DNA of 32,144 bases from an uncultured Flavobacterium sp. (GCF_963422545.1 NZ_OY730252.1:1-32144), one strand, 5' to 3'. Shown: positions 16,610 through 25,492, numbered from the stretch's first letter. The notes: generated from the sequence alone by a model not told the origin. Translations and numbers: made by a program.

Positions 16610-18280
16610 CTATTTCTTCTTCTTAGGTTTCGTTTCTGCCTTCACACCTGGTTTTTTCTTATCGTAATCTAAAGTTTCTTTTCTGACTTTCAGCGGAACG
16701 TCTTTGTCTTTAGCTTCGTCGTCTTTTCCTTTCTGGACTAATTTTTCGTTAAGTTCATTGTCTTCTGCAGTAAAAATATCATCTTTTGACTTTATTCGTT
16801 CGTCACCGCGCCAGACTAAACCTCTTAGTTTTCGGGCATTTTCGGGTAAATCGGCTTCGGGATAGATATCGCCATCTACTTTATTGTAAAATGTAATTGT
16901 TTCTACAGCATTGTTTTCAAGAATCAGATTGATTTTACTGCTCACATTTTTATTGATTCCAATAAGTTCTTTTTGGTCATTACGCATGAAATAAATGACT
17001 TCGGTGTTTTTGATGACATCTACATCATGGAGTTTTCCATCTCTGAATTTTCCAAATAAATTGATTCCCTTGACCTGATTATATCCGGTTCCCAGAGTGT
17101 CCTTCGAGACGAGAAAGGTGTTATTGAGGACTTTTAAGGAATCTAATTTTCTAGTATTGTTATCACCAATTAAATGGATTACTTCGCCTGTAATTTGGTT
17201 TTCACCGTTCCATAGAATTGGGTTTCCAATTAATTTTGTCAACGAAATTTTGGTATCTGAGTGCAAAGAATCACATTTTCCGCTCATGTCGGTTTTGTAA
17301 AAACGAACGTTGTTAAAAGCTCTAATAATACGTTCTCCTTCTTTACCGGTTACCATTAATTTTTTTCCGTGAATGTAAACCGAATCATTTTCAACAAAGT
17401 TTACTGCAACCGCTCTTTTAGTTACAAACATGGAATCTTTTAGTTTGTACATTTCGGCATAATGACCCTTTACAATACCACGATTTATAGAATCTGTAAT
17501 TTTTACATTTCGCGTTGCCGATGCAAATTCAATATTTCGATCATAATATAAACTATCGCCCTCAATGCGCCTATCGTCATATTTTATATAGGATTTCCGT
17601 AAAAAATGGGCGAGATTTTTCTTGGTATCATAAAAGCCTTTCTCGGTATAAATATAATTTGCTTTACTAGTAATCGTCGATGGTCCAAGTAAATAAGTAT
17701 GTCCGGAATTGCTGTAATAATCTAAATGATTAGATTTTATAACATATTTAGGATTTGTAATTGTAACCTCGGTTAAAAATTGAAATTTCTTTTCTTCAAC
17801 ATAATATCTCCCTGATTTACTTACCAGAGTATTGTCTTTGTTGACGATTGTTCCTTTTGTATTGTAAAAAACCTGCTGAACATTTCGATCAAAATTAATT
17901 GTATCTGTTCTTAAAGTAGCTTCAGGCGAACTCATAACGGCATCACCGGTTGCGAAAGCTTTTTTCAGGTTTCCGCTATATTCTGCATATTTACTATTCA
18001 GGAACAAAGTATCACCTTGTACCAATTGCACATTTCCAAAAGCTTTGATGTAGTTTTCTTTTTGAAAGAAATAGGCTTTATTACACGTCAATACAACGCC
18101 ATCATGATTTACTTTTACATTTCCGGTAAGCAAAATCCCATCAGGCACTAAAACCTGATTAACTTCTACGAGGTCAGAATTCTCAATATTAATTGTTTTT
18201 GTTTTTGGTGCTTGTGCAAAAATGGATTGTAAGCTTAACAAAAGCAAACAATAAGATATGAAAAAGAGTGATTTCTTCAA
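16610..18280 (-). CDS. OstA-like (LptA/LptD N-domain type) envelope protein
   Basis: An exported protein of 556 residues that starts at a TTG codon (18278-18280). The TTG is supported because it gives a good signal peptide (MKKSLFFISYCLLLLSLQ, cleavage after SIFA), an in-frame stop lies six codons upstream, and no ATG occurs within the signal peptide. The mature part has repeated OstA motifs, for example G-I-L-L-T-G-N-V-K-V (48-57), I-K-A-F-G-N-V-Q-L-V-Q-G-D-T-L and K-K-A-F-A-T-G-D-A-V. In LptA and LptD these form a beta-jellyroll that carries lipopolysaccharide across the periplasm. The C-terminus is charged and ends in KPKKKK. A role in lipopolysaccharide or outer-membrane transport is inferred from the family. 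The aminotransferase gene follows on the same strand. Confidence 0.85.
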   Translation of the reverse strand: MKKSLFFISYCLLLLSLQSIFAQAPKTKTINIENSDLVEVNQVLVPDGILLTGNVKVNHDGVVLTCNKAYFFQKENYIKAFGNVQLVQGDTLFLNSKYAEYSGNLKKAFATGDAVMSSPEATLRTDTINFDRNVQQVFYNTKGTIVNKDNTLVSKSGRYYVEEKKFQFLTEVTITNPKYVIKSNHLDYYSNSGHTYLLGPSTITSKANYIYTEKGFYDTKKNLAHFLRKSYIKYDDRRIEGDSLYYDRNIEFASATRNVKITDSINRGIVKGHYAEMYKLKDSMFVTKRAVAVNFVENDSVYIHGKKLMVTGKEGERIIRAFNNVRFYKTDMSGKCDSLHSDTKISLTKLIGNPILWNGENQITGEVIHLIGDNNTRKLDSLKVLNNTFLVSKDTLGTGYNQVKGINLFGKFRDGKLHDVDVIKNTEVIYFMRNDQKELIGINKNVSSKINLILENNAVETITFYNKVDGDIYPEADLPENARKLRGLVWRGDERIKSKDDIFTAEDNELNEKLVQKGKDDEAKDKDVPLKVRKETLDYDKKKPGVKAETKPKKKK

Positions 18281-18437
18281 TTGATTAAATTTTTGTCAAA
18301 TTTATGAAAAAGGTTACAACCATATAATGTTATTAGGATTAAATTATAGTTTTTTGGTAGAAAGGTTTTCTACAGAACCTAAAATTTGAAATCTTTATCA
18401 CTTTGCATCTTTGACCTTAAATTTACAACTCGATGTT

Positions 18438-18457
18438 AGACGCACTGCTGTACGTCT
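18438..18457. repeat. Imperfect palindrome AGACGCAC-TGCT-GTACGTCT
   Basis: Eight-base arms with a single mismatch around a 4-base centre. It is followed by CTACG, giving the GTAGAGACG-type word on the minus strand, which recurs between genes in many bacterial genomes. Confidence 0.6.
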
Positions 18458-18503
18458 CTACGATATACATTGTGAATAAAATTCATTTACAAAAACGCTA
18501 ACA

Positions 18504-18543
18504 AACCTTTGAACCTTTGCCACTCTGAACCTTTGAACCTTTT
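18504..18543. repeat. 8-base tandem array (AACCTTTG)
   Basis: Five units in an 8-base register: AACCTTTG, AACCTTTG, CCACTCTG, AACCTTTG and AACCTTTT. The unit length equals that of the array at 16343. Confidence 0.75.
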
Positions 18544-18654
18544 TTAATTATCAACAAAATCCGGAACTCTCACGTTGTAGTTGATGATTTTGTTGTTGTG
18601 AAAAAACAAATCAGACTTGGTTTCTTTTGAGTTTTAAAAAATAGACTAAATTTA

Positions 18655-18680
18655 GGAATTGGATTTAGATTTCTAATTCC
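18655..18680. promoter_or_regulatory. Inverted repeat upstream of the amylase
   Basis: GGAATTGGA (18655-18663) and TCTAATTCC (18672-18680) are inverted copies with one mismatch, centred 44 bases before the amylase ATG. A TACGTTTA that resembles a -7 element lies between it and the gene. It could be an operator, but there is no independent support. Confidence 0.3.
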
Positions 18681-18711
18681 AAAAAACAGATACGTTTAGA
18701 TTTAAAAAACT

Positions 18712-20583
18712 ATGATAAAAAGTAAATTTATTGTTGTGGGAATGGCCGCAACAATGTTGTTTTCGGGTTGTAAAACAAAAGATTTAAAAATGAGTGAAGC
18801 AAAAGAACAAAATTCAAAAGATCATAAAATTGTTGTATACCAAGTTTTTACGCGTTTATTCGGGAATAAAAACAAAACCAATAAACCTTGGGGAACAATT
18901 GAAGAAAACGGAGTTGGAAAGTTCAATGATTTTACAGATAAAGCGCTTCACGAAATAAAAGATTTAGGTGTAACTTATATTTGGTACACGGGAGTACCTC
19001 ATCATGCTTTAGTTCATGATTATACTGCATACGGAATCTCAAATGACGATCCTGAAGTAGTAAAAGGCCGCGCAGGTTCACCATATGCTGTAAAAGATTA
19101 TTATAATGTAAATCCTGATTTGGCAGTAAATTCGGCAAACAGATTAGAGGAATTTGAGGCTTTAATTGCTCGTACGCATAAAGCAGGTTTAAAACTAATT
19201 ATTGATATTGTCCCAAATCATATTGCGAGAAAATATGAAGGAAAAAATAATCCCGAAGGTGTAAGAGATTTTGGTGCCGATGATGATGTAACTGCCGAAT
19301 ATAAACGTAACAATAATTTCTACTATATTCCAAGTGTACACTTTGAAATTCCTGATGGAGATATTCCGTTAAACGGAGAAAAAAATGCTCTTGTTGATGG
19401 CGTTTTTGACGAAAATCCTGCAAAATGGACAGGAAATGGTTCGCGTAAAGTAAAACCGGATCAAAACGACTGGTACGAAACTGTAAAAGTAAATTACGGC
19501 GTTCGTCCTGATGGTTCAAAAGATTTTCCTGAACTTCCGGCTGGTTTTGACCAAAAATCGTATCGGGAGCATTTTGCATTTTGGCAGGATAAAGATGTTC
19601 CGGATTCGTGGAAAAAATTTAAATCAATAGCTTTATACTGGACAGCAAAAGGTGTTGACGGTTTCCGTTATGATATGGCAGAAATGGTTCCGTATGAATT
19701 TTGGAGCTATATGAATTCTGCTATCAAAATGAAAAATCCAAATGCTTTTTTATTGGCAGAAGTTTATAATCCAAAGGAATACAGAAATTATATCCGTTTA
19801 GGAAAAATGGATTATTTGTATGATAAAGTAGAAACGTATGATAAACTGAAAGATGTTATTCGCGGAAAATCTTCTCCGGATGGATTATCTGATATTCAAA
19901 AAGGAATGGCTGATATTGAACATCATATGCTTCATTTTTTAGACAATCATGATGAACAGCGTTTAGCTTCTCCGGAATTTGCCGGAACGCCGGAACGCGG
20001 AAAACCTTTAATGGTAGTTTCGACAACTTTAAGCACATCGCCAACAATGGTTTATTTTGGACAGGAAGTAGGAGAGGCTGGAAATGAAAATGCAGGTTTT
20101 GGAACTCGTTCGAGAACTTCTATTTTTGATTATATCGGAGTTCCAAATCATCAAAAATGGATGAATGAAGGAAAATTTGATGGTGGACAATTATCTGATT
20201 CTGAAAAGCAATTACGAGACTTTTACAAACGATTATTAAATTTCTCTATAAAAAGTTCGGCTTTGATGGGAAGTTTTCAAGAAATTCAATCGGTAAATCG
20301 TCAGAATAATGTGGGATATGATGAATTGATTTATTCGTTTGTTCGTTGGTCTGAAAATCAAAAATTGATTATAGTTGCCAATTTCTCTTCAGAAAAAACA
20401 AGTGATTTTGATTTAAAAATCCCTGTGGATATTATCTCAAAATGGAATTTAAAAGATGGTGATTATCAACTTACAGATCAATTATACCAAAAGAATGTTG
20501 TGAAGTTAATTGTGAATAATGGAGAAGGAATCGCTAAAATTAAAATAGCACCTTCAGAATCATTTATTTATGAATTGAAATAG
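18712..20583 (+). CDS. GH13 alpha-amylase, lipoprotein
   Basis: A protein of 623 residues with a lipoprotein signal ending in the lipobox F-S-G-C, so Cys20 is the lipidated residue. The GH13 catalytic barrel follows. Region I is DIVPNH (165-170), region II GVDGFRYDMAE has the nucleophile Asp321, region III FLLAEVYN has the acid/base Glu350, and region IV FLDNHDEQR has Asp414. All three catalytic carboxylates are present. The C-terminal 100 residues form the usual beta-sandwich domain. It should cleave internal alpha-1,4 bonds of starch-like glucans at the envelope. The residues after the cysteine (KTKDLKMSE) lack the acidic cluster typical of surface-exported lipoproteins of this phylum, so a periplasm-facing location is more likely. 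It converges on the broken GH13 gene and probably belongs to the same sugar-use locus. Confidence 0.92.
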   Translation: MIKSKFIVVGMAATMLFSGCKTKDLKMSEAKEQNSKDHKIVVYQVFTRLFGNKNKTNKPWGTIEENGVGKFNDFTDKALHEIKDLGVTYIWYTGVPHHALVHDYTAYGISNDDPEVVKGRAGSPYAVKDYYNVNPDLAVNSANRLEEFEALIARTHKAGLKLIIDIVPNHIARKYEGKNNPEGVRDFGADDDVTAEYKRNNNFYYIPSVHFEIPDGDIPLNGEKNALVDGVFDENPAKWTGNGSRKVKPDQNDWYETVKVNYGVRPDGSKDFPELPAGFDQKSYREHFAFWQDKDVPDSWKKFKSIALYWTAKGVDGFRYDMAEMVPYEFWSYMNSAIKMKNPNAFLLAEVYNPKEYRNYIRLGKMDYLYDKVETYDKLKDVIRGKSSPDGLSDIQKGMADIEHHMLHFLDNHDEQRLASPEFAGTPERGKPLMVVSTTLSTSPTMVYFGQEVGEAGNENAGFGTRSRTSIFDYIGVPNHQKWMNEGKFDGGQLSDSEKQLRDFYKRLLNFSIKSSALMGSFQEIQSVNRQNNVGYDELIYSFVRWSENQKLIIVANFSSEKTSDFDLKIPVDIISKWNLKDGDYQLTDQLYQKNVVKLIVNNGEGIAKIKIAPSESFIYELK

Positions 20584-20597
20584 TTTTAAAATGTATT

Positions 20598-20630
20598 AAA
20601 CCCGACAGGTTTTAAAAACCTGTCGGGTTT
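20598..20630. terminator. Perfect palindrome between the two GH13 genes (bidirectional terminator-like)
   Basis: AAACCCGACAGGTTTT (20598-20613) and its exact complement (20615-20630) are separated by a single base. It begins 15 bases after the amylase stop codon and ends 10 bases before the stop codon of the opposing gene, so it can serve both transcripts. It is a sibling of the palindrome at 26574-26606. Confidence 0.75.
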
Positions 20631-20640
20631 GCATGAAAAA

Positions 20641-22267
20641 CTAATTTTTATAAACAATAAAACTGTTTGGTTTTAGCTCTTTTTGACCTAATAATATGTT
20701 AGCGTTCCGTGGTAGTGATATTACTTTTTTTATACCAAAATTAATTATAACGGTAATTTTTTCATTTTCAAAAGATCGTGTAAATGAAATTTGATCTCCC
20801 TGAAGTTCCAGATTATCATAGCTGCCATATTGCAAAACTTTTTCTTTATTTCTTAAAGCTGTCAATTTTTTATAGCTGTTAAGAATGGATTTTTTTTGTG
20901 CTTTTAAAGCAGCAACATTTATTTCTTTATAATCAGGATTGGTTTTAATCCAGGTTTTTTCTGTTGAGAATCCTGCAAATGCTTCTCCGTTCCATTGCAT
21001 CGGGCTTCGTGACTTATCACGATTGTGTTCGTTTCCTTCAAGAAGTGCTTCTTTGTCGTTTTTGCCTTTAGCTATTGCTAATTGATAATGAGTTTTACCT
21101 TGTATATCGACCATTTCGTTTATGTTTCGGGCGATAATATTATACATACCAATTTCTTCGCCATAATAAATAAATAAATGGAACTCCTTTTGCTGTAAGT
21201 ATCAAAGCGGCAAGAGCTGTGGCTTTGTCTGTATTTCCGTCTGCTAATCTGTCGATCATTCTGGGCATATCATGGCTTCCAAAAAATAAAGTGGGATAAT
21301 TGCTCATATTTTTCTCCATGCTTTGCAATTCGTCAAAAATATGCTGAGTCGAAAACTCTTTAATACTTCCAAAATTGAAATTAAAAACAACATCTAATAA
21401 ATCCTGCGATTGGTATTGTTTTAAAACCTCGATTTTATCGCTCCCAATTTCTCCCACAATAAAACGATTATCGTATTCATTTACTGTCGATTTTATAATT
21501 TTCATCGCATTTTTTACGCCTTCCTGGTCGATATCGTTTAGGTGTTCCTGCTGTCCGTTTTTCATTGGATTATCTTTAGTAATACCGTTAGTGGTCAGAA
21601 AGTTTATTACATCTAACCGGAAACCATCTACACCAGCATCAAGCCAAAAACGGAGTATATTCTGAACCTCAGCCACTACTTTTGGATTTGACCAATTAAG
21701 ATCGGCCATTCTTTTATCAAACTTATGATAGTAGTATTGGTTGGTGGCAGTATCTTTTTCCCATGCTGTGCCTCCAAAAAAAGATTCCCAATTATTCGGT
21801 TCATCTTTCCAGATATAATAATCCCTATACGGATTGTCTTTTGATTTTCTCGATTCCTGAAACCATTTACAGTCTGTAGAAGTATGATTTAAAACCATAT
21901 CGATGATTATTTTTATTCCTCTTTTATGGGCTTCATTCAAAAAAATATCAAAATCAGCTTTAGTACCATACGTTGGGTCTACTTCATAATAATTGGCAAT
22001 ATCATAACCGTTATCAACTTTTGGCGAAGTAAGAAAAGGTGTTAACCAAATGCCCTTTATACCTAATTCTTTTAGATAATCTAATTTTTGAGTCATTCCT
22101 TTAAAATCGCCAAATCCATCTCCGTTACTATCGGCGTAACTCGGCATATAGATTTGATAAAAAATACTTTCTTTCCACCATTTTTGGTCAACTGTTTTTT
22201 GAGCTATACTGATGTTTGTGTTTAATATCAAGAGAAAAAAGATGATATAATTCAATGTAGATTTCAT
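20641..22267 (-). pseudogene. GH13 alpha-glucosidase / oligo-1,6-glucosidase-like gene with a 4-base frameshift
   Basis: Two reading frames together make one GH13 enzyme. The upstream part starts at an ATG (22265-22267) with a signal peptide (MKSTLNYIIFFLLILNTNIS) and carries the complete catalytic triad: Asp219 in GVDGFRLDV, Glu273 in FIVGEIGS and Asp333 in FFGSHDMPR. The frame is lost at GVPFIY, where family members continue Y-G-E-E-I-G-M. The next frame resumes exactly with IGMYNII and R-S-P-M-Q-W-N, then WIKTNPDYKEINV and the beta-sandwich domain, as in oligo-1,6-glucosidases. The cause is one extra TTTA in a run of three (21167-21178). Removing it gives an intact protein of 540 residues. 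The truncated product would lack the last barrel strand and domain C. It is last in the locus and has no other visible damage. Confidence 0.88.
21167..21178 (-). repeat. Tetranucleotide run (TTTA)3 at the frameshift
   Basis: On the minus strand three TTTA units follow GGAGTTCCA. With two units the frame would read on through Y-G-E-E-I-G. The run is the exact site where the GH13 frame is lost. Confidence 0.85.
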
Positions 22268-22294
22268 AGCATTATTGTCGATTATAATTGCGAA

Positions 22295-22314
22295 GGATGG
22301 ATTAAAATCCATCC
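22295..22314. repeat. Hairpin GGATGGATT-AA-AATCCATCC
   Basis: A perfect 9-base stem with a 2-base loop, starting 28 bases upstream of the GH13 start codon. Confidence 0.7.
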
Positions 22315-22329
22315 CTACAATATGTTTTG

Positions 22330-22363
22330 TTCCTACGGAACTTCTTATGAAATTCCGTAGGAA
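22330..22363. repeat. Inverted repeat TTCCTACGGAA / TTCCGTAGGAA
   Basis: Perfect 11-base arms (22330-22340 and 22353-22363) around 12 bases. It is the central one of three palindromes in the 206-base gap between the GH13 gene and the unknown secreted protein. Confidence 0.75.
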
Positions 22364-22383
22364 TGGTATATTTTACAGCAACG

Positions 22384-22399
22384 TCCCGAGACTTCGGGA
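22384..22399. repeat. Small hairpin TCCCGA-GACT-TCGGGA
   Basis: Six-base perfect arms with a 4-base loop. There is no T run on either side, so a terminator role is not supported. Confidence 0.55.
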
Positions 22400-22473
22400 T
22401 TAATCCGTTGAAAAGAACAAAAAATAGTTTTCATCATAGAAATTGGGATAACAAACTAGATTGAAAACAGCTC

Positions 22474-24195
22474 TTATTTTTTGTCTTGCCATTTATAATC
22501 GACAACAATACCATTAACTAGCATTTTTGAGCCTTCATAGCTTACTTTTCCACCAGAAGGAACTTGTACAATTACAGCAGCACTTAATGGATCCATTTTT
22601 ATTTTAGCTGATGAAGAAACATTTCTGGCTACAAAACTTCCTGAAACGGTATTATACAAATCTACTTTTGCACCTTTTTCAACTTTTATGGTTACTGTTT
22701 TACTTACTGAATATGGATTGTAATATAGATAAGAAGGACAGGCCTTATCGCTATAAAAATCGGTTGCTAATAAATTTAATTGTAATATTCCTGTAACATT
22801 GGTTTCGCGGATAATACTTCCAAAAATACCAACGTGGCCACTGCCGTAAACACTAAATTGAGATTCCTTTGGGTTTTCGCCTGGTACCCAAAGCGGACCG
22901 TCGCCTTGTGCCACGGGACCTTTTAGGTTTTCATATTCTTTATAACTGGATTGACGTATGATGCCTTCGTAACCAATAACACCTTTTGAAACTTGGGCAA
23001 GTTCCGGTATTGTTTCATGTTCATCAGGCATATATTGCGGATAGAAAAAACGAGAAGCATTGGTTGCGTTCAACATCCATTTTCCTATTGCTGCTGCATA
23101 CGATTGATCGTATCTTACCATTGGTATAAGTGGCCAGGCAGCGTCATAAGTATTCATTAAAAAGCCATATCCGCCGTGATCTACTGTACTTCCAAAAACG
23201 CCCGAAATATCAATACCGTTCCAGTTTCCTACTAATGAACCCCAACCTTCACGACAAATTGGTGTTCCGTCAAAAGTCCAGTCCAGCATTTTGTTTGTAT
23301 CGTATTTTGTGCCTTCTTCGGCATTAATTCTTGCTGCTAAATAAGCTCCAAAAGGCATTAATACTTCATAAGTAGGGTTTTTAGATTGCGATTCTAATGC
23401 TGCTAATGCACTTCGGGCTCCTTTTAAGTATTTGGCATCGCCAAATTTTTTATACGCCATATACAATACCCATGCATGTCCGGCGGCAGCATCTGGTTGG
23501 GCGCAGATTTGGTTTGTCATAGGCGTCATTTTGTTGTAATCAAAATAAGAGTATTCGTAGTTGCCGTTTAAAATTACATCGGCCTCATAAAATTTGTCAG
23601 CAATACTTCTGGCTATTTCTGTAAAACCGGGTTCGTTAGGATATTTATCATAAATGGCATAAAACAGAAGATTTGGATATACATCATACCACCAATCACG
23701 ACCATAACCTCCGCCCAGTAAAGCAACTTCGGGGCAGGTATTATTCATCATAATATTCCAATTGGTTTCTTTGTTGAAATAGTTTTTCAACATCGCAACG
23801 TAGTTCAGGTTTTGTGAGTTGTTTTTATCTATACCTACTAATGTAGCTCCTAATGTAGCGCCCATTGTTGCCAGGGCTTCATGAAACATTCCTTTATTGT
23901 GATTTGGTCCTTGTCGTACATCTGCTACAGCAGTATATAATCCAACAACTGTCTGCGGGTAATTTTTCTTGCTGTCATCCATCCAGACCATTGGCCAAAA
24001 TTTACCTTTTGCATTAAAATCATAAACTGTTTTATCAAAATCTAAAGCCAGTTTTTTATAGTTGATGATTTTTAATGGCTGTGGTAAATCAGGCATTTGT
24101 GCTACACGAGGTATTTTTTGTTGTTTTATTTGTGCTGATGCAGTCAGACTTAAAACTAAAAGGCACGAAGTTGTAATTTTTATAAATGTATTCAT
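22474..24195 (-). CDS. Unrecognised secreted protein in the carbohydrate locus
   Basis: A protein of 573 residues that I cannot assign to a named family with confidence. It has a signal peptide (MNTFIKITTSCLLVLSLTASA, cleavage before Q22). Residues 45-400 are rich in Trp, Tyr, Gly and helices, with the strongly patterned segments GPNHNKGMFHEAL (96-108), GGGYGRDWWYDVYPN (161-175), QPDAAAGHAW (233-242), REGWGSLVGNWNG (315-327), STVDHGGYGFL (336-346) and YPQYMPDEHET (385-395). The last 90 residues look like a beta-sandwich (Y-L-Y-Y-N-P-Y, then alternating strands), a layout common in helical-toroid glycosidases and lyases. It starts 10 bases after the MFS gene, so it is in the susCD operon line. 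A carbohydrate-active role is inferred from location and layout only. Confidence 0.85.
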   Translation of the reverse strand: MNTFIKITTSCLLVLSLTASAQIKQQKIPRVAQMPDLPQPLKIINYKKLALDFDKTVYDFNAKGKFWPMVWMDDSKKNYPQTVVGLYTAVADVRQGPNHNKGMFHEALATMGATLGATLVGIDKNNSQNLNYVAMLKNYFNKETNWNIMMNNTCPEVALLGGGYGRDWWYDVYPNLLFYAIYDKYPNEPGFTEIARSIADKFYEADVILNGNYEYSYFDYNKMTPMTNQICAQPDAAAGHAWVLYMAYKKFGDAKYLKGARSALAALESQSKNPTYEVLMPFGAYLAARINAEEGTKYDTNKMLDWTFDGTPICREGWGSLVGNWNGIDISGVFGSTVDHGGYGFLMNTYDAAWPLIPMVRYDQSYAAAIGKWMLNATNASRFFYPQYMPDEHETIPELAQVSKGVIGYEGIIRQSSYKEYENLKGPVAQGDGPLWVPGENPKESQFSVYGSGHVGIFGSIIRETNVTGILQLNLLATDFYSDKACPSYLYYNPYSVSKTVTIKVEKGAKVDLYNTVSGSFVARNVSSSAKIKMDPLSAAVIVQVPSGGKVSYEGSKMLVNGIVVDYKWQDKK

Positions 24196-24205
24196 TTCAT
24201 TATTT

Positions 24206-25492
24206 TTAAAGCAGATTTACTGCTGTTGCTTCTAATACTTTAGAATCTGTTTCTTCTTCTGGAGAAAGTTCTAATCCTTGTTTGATGATTTTTTTACTGA
24301 TAAAAATCGAACATAATTGCAGTAAAGCGATGATTCCGATGGCATATCTCAAAGCAAAATCTTCGGAAACTGCATAATATAAGGTTAGGAATGTTCCTGC
24401 CCCTAAAAGCCTGCCAATGTACAAACCAGCTTCATGATTTAAGATATAAGCAAATTCACCTCTTTTTTCTATTTTAGATACTATATCAATTACTTTTAAC
24501 TGAATAGGGAAGTAGGCCAAATCCATCAAAGGTTTTGCGATAAGTAATAGTAATAAAAAGATTATTACTCCGGTTTTATCAAATAATAAACCGTTAATAC
24601 AAGCTCCAATAGCAAATAAAATCAATCCAACTGAAAAGATTTTGATTCTGTCTGAAGGTTTGGAAAAACGCCCTATAAAATAGATAATGATTGCTGCCAA
24701 AACCGCACCAATTGATTGTGCGTTTCCTAAATCACCTTCTTCGCCTAATATTTTGAAAATAAGCATTGCGGGAGCTGTAACCAAAAATCCTTGTGCTAAA
24801 CCTTTAAATGTTGCCAGAGATAATAGTTTGTACCATAAAGGATGAAATTTGAAAAAGATATACTGTTTTTGAGCAGGATTTTCAAATTTTCCTCGATAAC
24901 AAACTATTGAGGCTGCAATTGTAATCAGAAAAACAATTCCGGTAATTATTTCGTAAGCTTGGTGTTTTTGATCTTCGCCTGTTTTAGATTGAATAAACCA
25001 TCCAATTGTTGCAGGAATTGCAATGGCAATTATAGTGTATATAAAAGTCTCTAAACCATAATAATAATTTCGGTTATTATCATTTGTTATAGATAAAGCA
25101 AGGTAATCTCTATTAGACCAATACAAACCAAACGAAAGTCCCATTGTGATACCAGCAATACCAATTCCGGTTAAATCTAATGTTCTTAATGACATCATAA
25201 TAATCATAGAAACGCCACTAAGCATCATTCCGATTGAATATAATTTTCGGATATTGAAGTACTTCAACAAGAAACCATTTAATAAAAAGGTAAGCGGAAT
25301 CCCAGTATAAATTGCCAATTGGTAAATAACAACTTTAGAAGTGTCATTTGAGTTTCGCATAATATAAGCAGCAACAAAAATATCAATTACAGGTAATACC
25401 AATGCGTAAACCAAGTTGGTAAAAATTAGTATGCGAAAATTATGGGTCTGGCTTTTAAAATGATCAATTTCTGATATAAGTTTTTTAAACAT
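24206..25492 (-). CDS. MFS sugar transporter
   Basis: An inner-membrane protein of 428 residues with about twelve hydrophobic segments, in two groups of six divided by a charged middle loop (about 170-215). The N-terminal half has F-L-L-K-Y-F-N-I-R-K-L-Y-S-I-G (about 74-88), which corresponds to the loop 2-3 signature of the major facilitator family. The ATG overlaps the stop codon of the GH130 gene (TAATG), so the two are translationally coupled. This pairing suggests that the transporter brings the sugar cleaved by GH130 from the periplasm into the cytoplasm. The exact sugar is not shown by the sequence. Confidence 0.85.
   Translation of the reverse strand: MFKKLISEIDHFKSQTHNFRILIFTNLVYALVLPVIDIFVAAYIMRNSNDTSKVVIYQLAIYTGIPLTFLLNGFLLKYFNIRKLYSIGMMLSGVSMIIMMSLRTLDLTGIGIAGITMGLSFGLYWSNRDYLALSITNDNNRNYYYGLETFIYTIIAIAIPATIGWFIQSKTGEDQKHQAYEIITGIVFLITIAASIVCYRGKFENPAQKQYIFFKFHPLWYKLLSLATFKGLAQGFLVTAPAMLIFKILGEEGDLGNAQSIGAVLAAIIIYFIGRFSKPSDRIKIFSVGLILFAIGACINGLLFDKTGVIIFLLLLLIAKPLMDLAYFPIQLKVIDIVSKIEKRGEFAYILNHEAGLYIGRLLGAGTFLTLYYAVSEDFALRYAIGIIALLQLCSIFISKKIIKQGLELSPEEETDSKVLEATAVNLL

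Larger units (their letters stand above)
18281..18711. other. Gene-free region between the OstA-like and amylase genes
   Basis: These 431 bases separate divergent genes. They contain a small hairpin (GTAGAAA with TTTCTAC, 18357-18373), an imperfect palindrome (18438-18457), an 8-base tandem array (18504-18543) and an inverted repeat just before the amylase (18655-18680). No protein-coding frame or RNA gene was recognised, and no full TTTG/TAnnTTTG promoter stands out for either gene. Confidence 0.7.

Noticed and set aside
18357..18373. Terminator upstream of the OstA-like gene
   Set aside because: The GTAGAAA/TTTCTAC hairpin has no T run on either strand and lies in a divergent promoter region.
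19333..19342. Third copy of AGTGTACACT
   Set aside because: It is single and lies inside the amylase coding sequence (Ser-Val-His codons), so it is probably chance.
20641..21147. The downstream GH13 fragment as a separate gene
   Set aside because: It begins inside the last part of a GH13 barrel and continues the upstream frame exactly once one TTTA is removed; no promoter or start context supports independent expression.
22268..22312. Longer N-terminus for the GH13 gene from a start at 22312
   Set aside because: The extra 15 residues precede a complete signal peptide and overlap a hairpin; the ATG at 22265-22267 is the better start.
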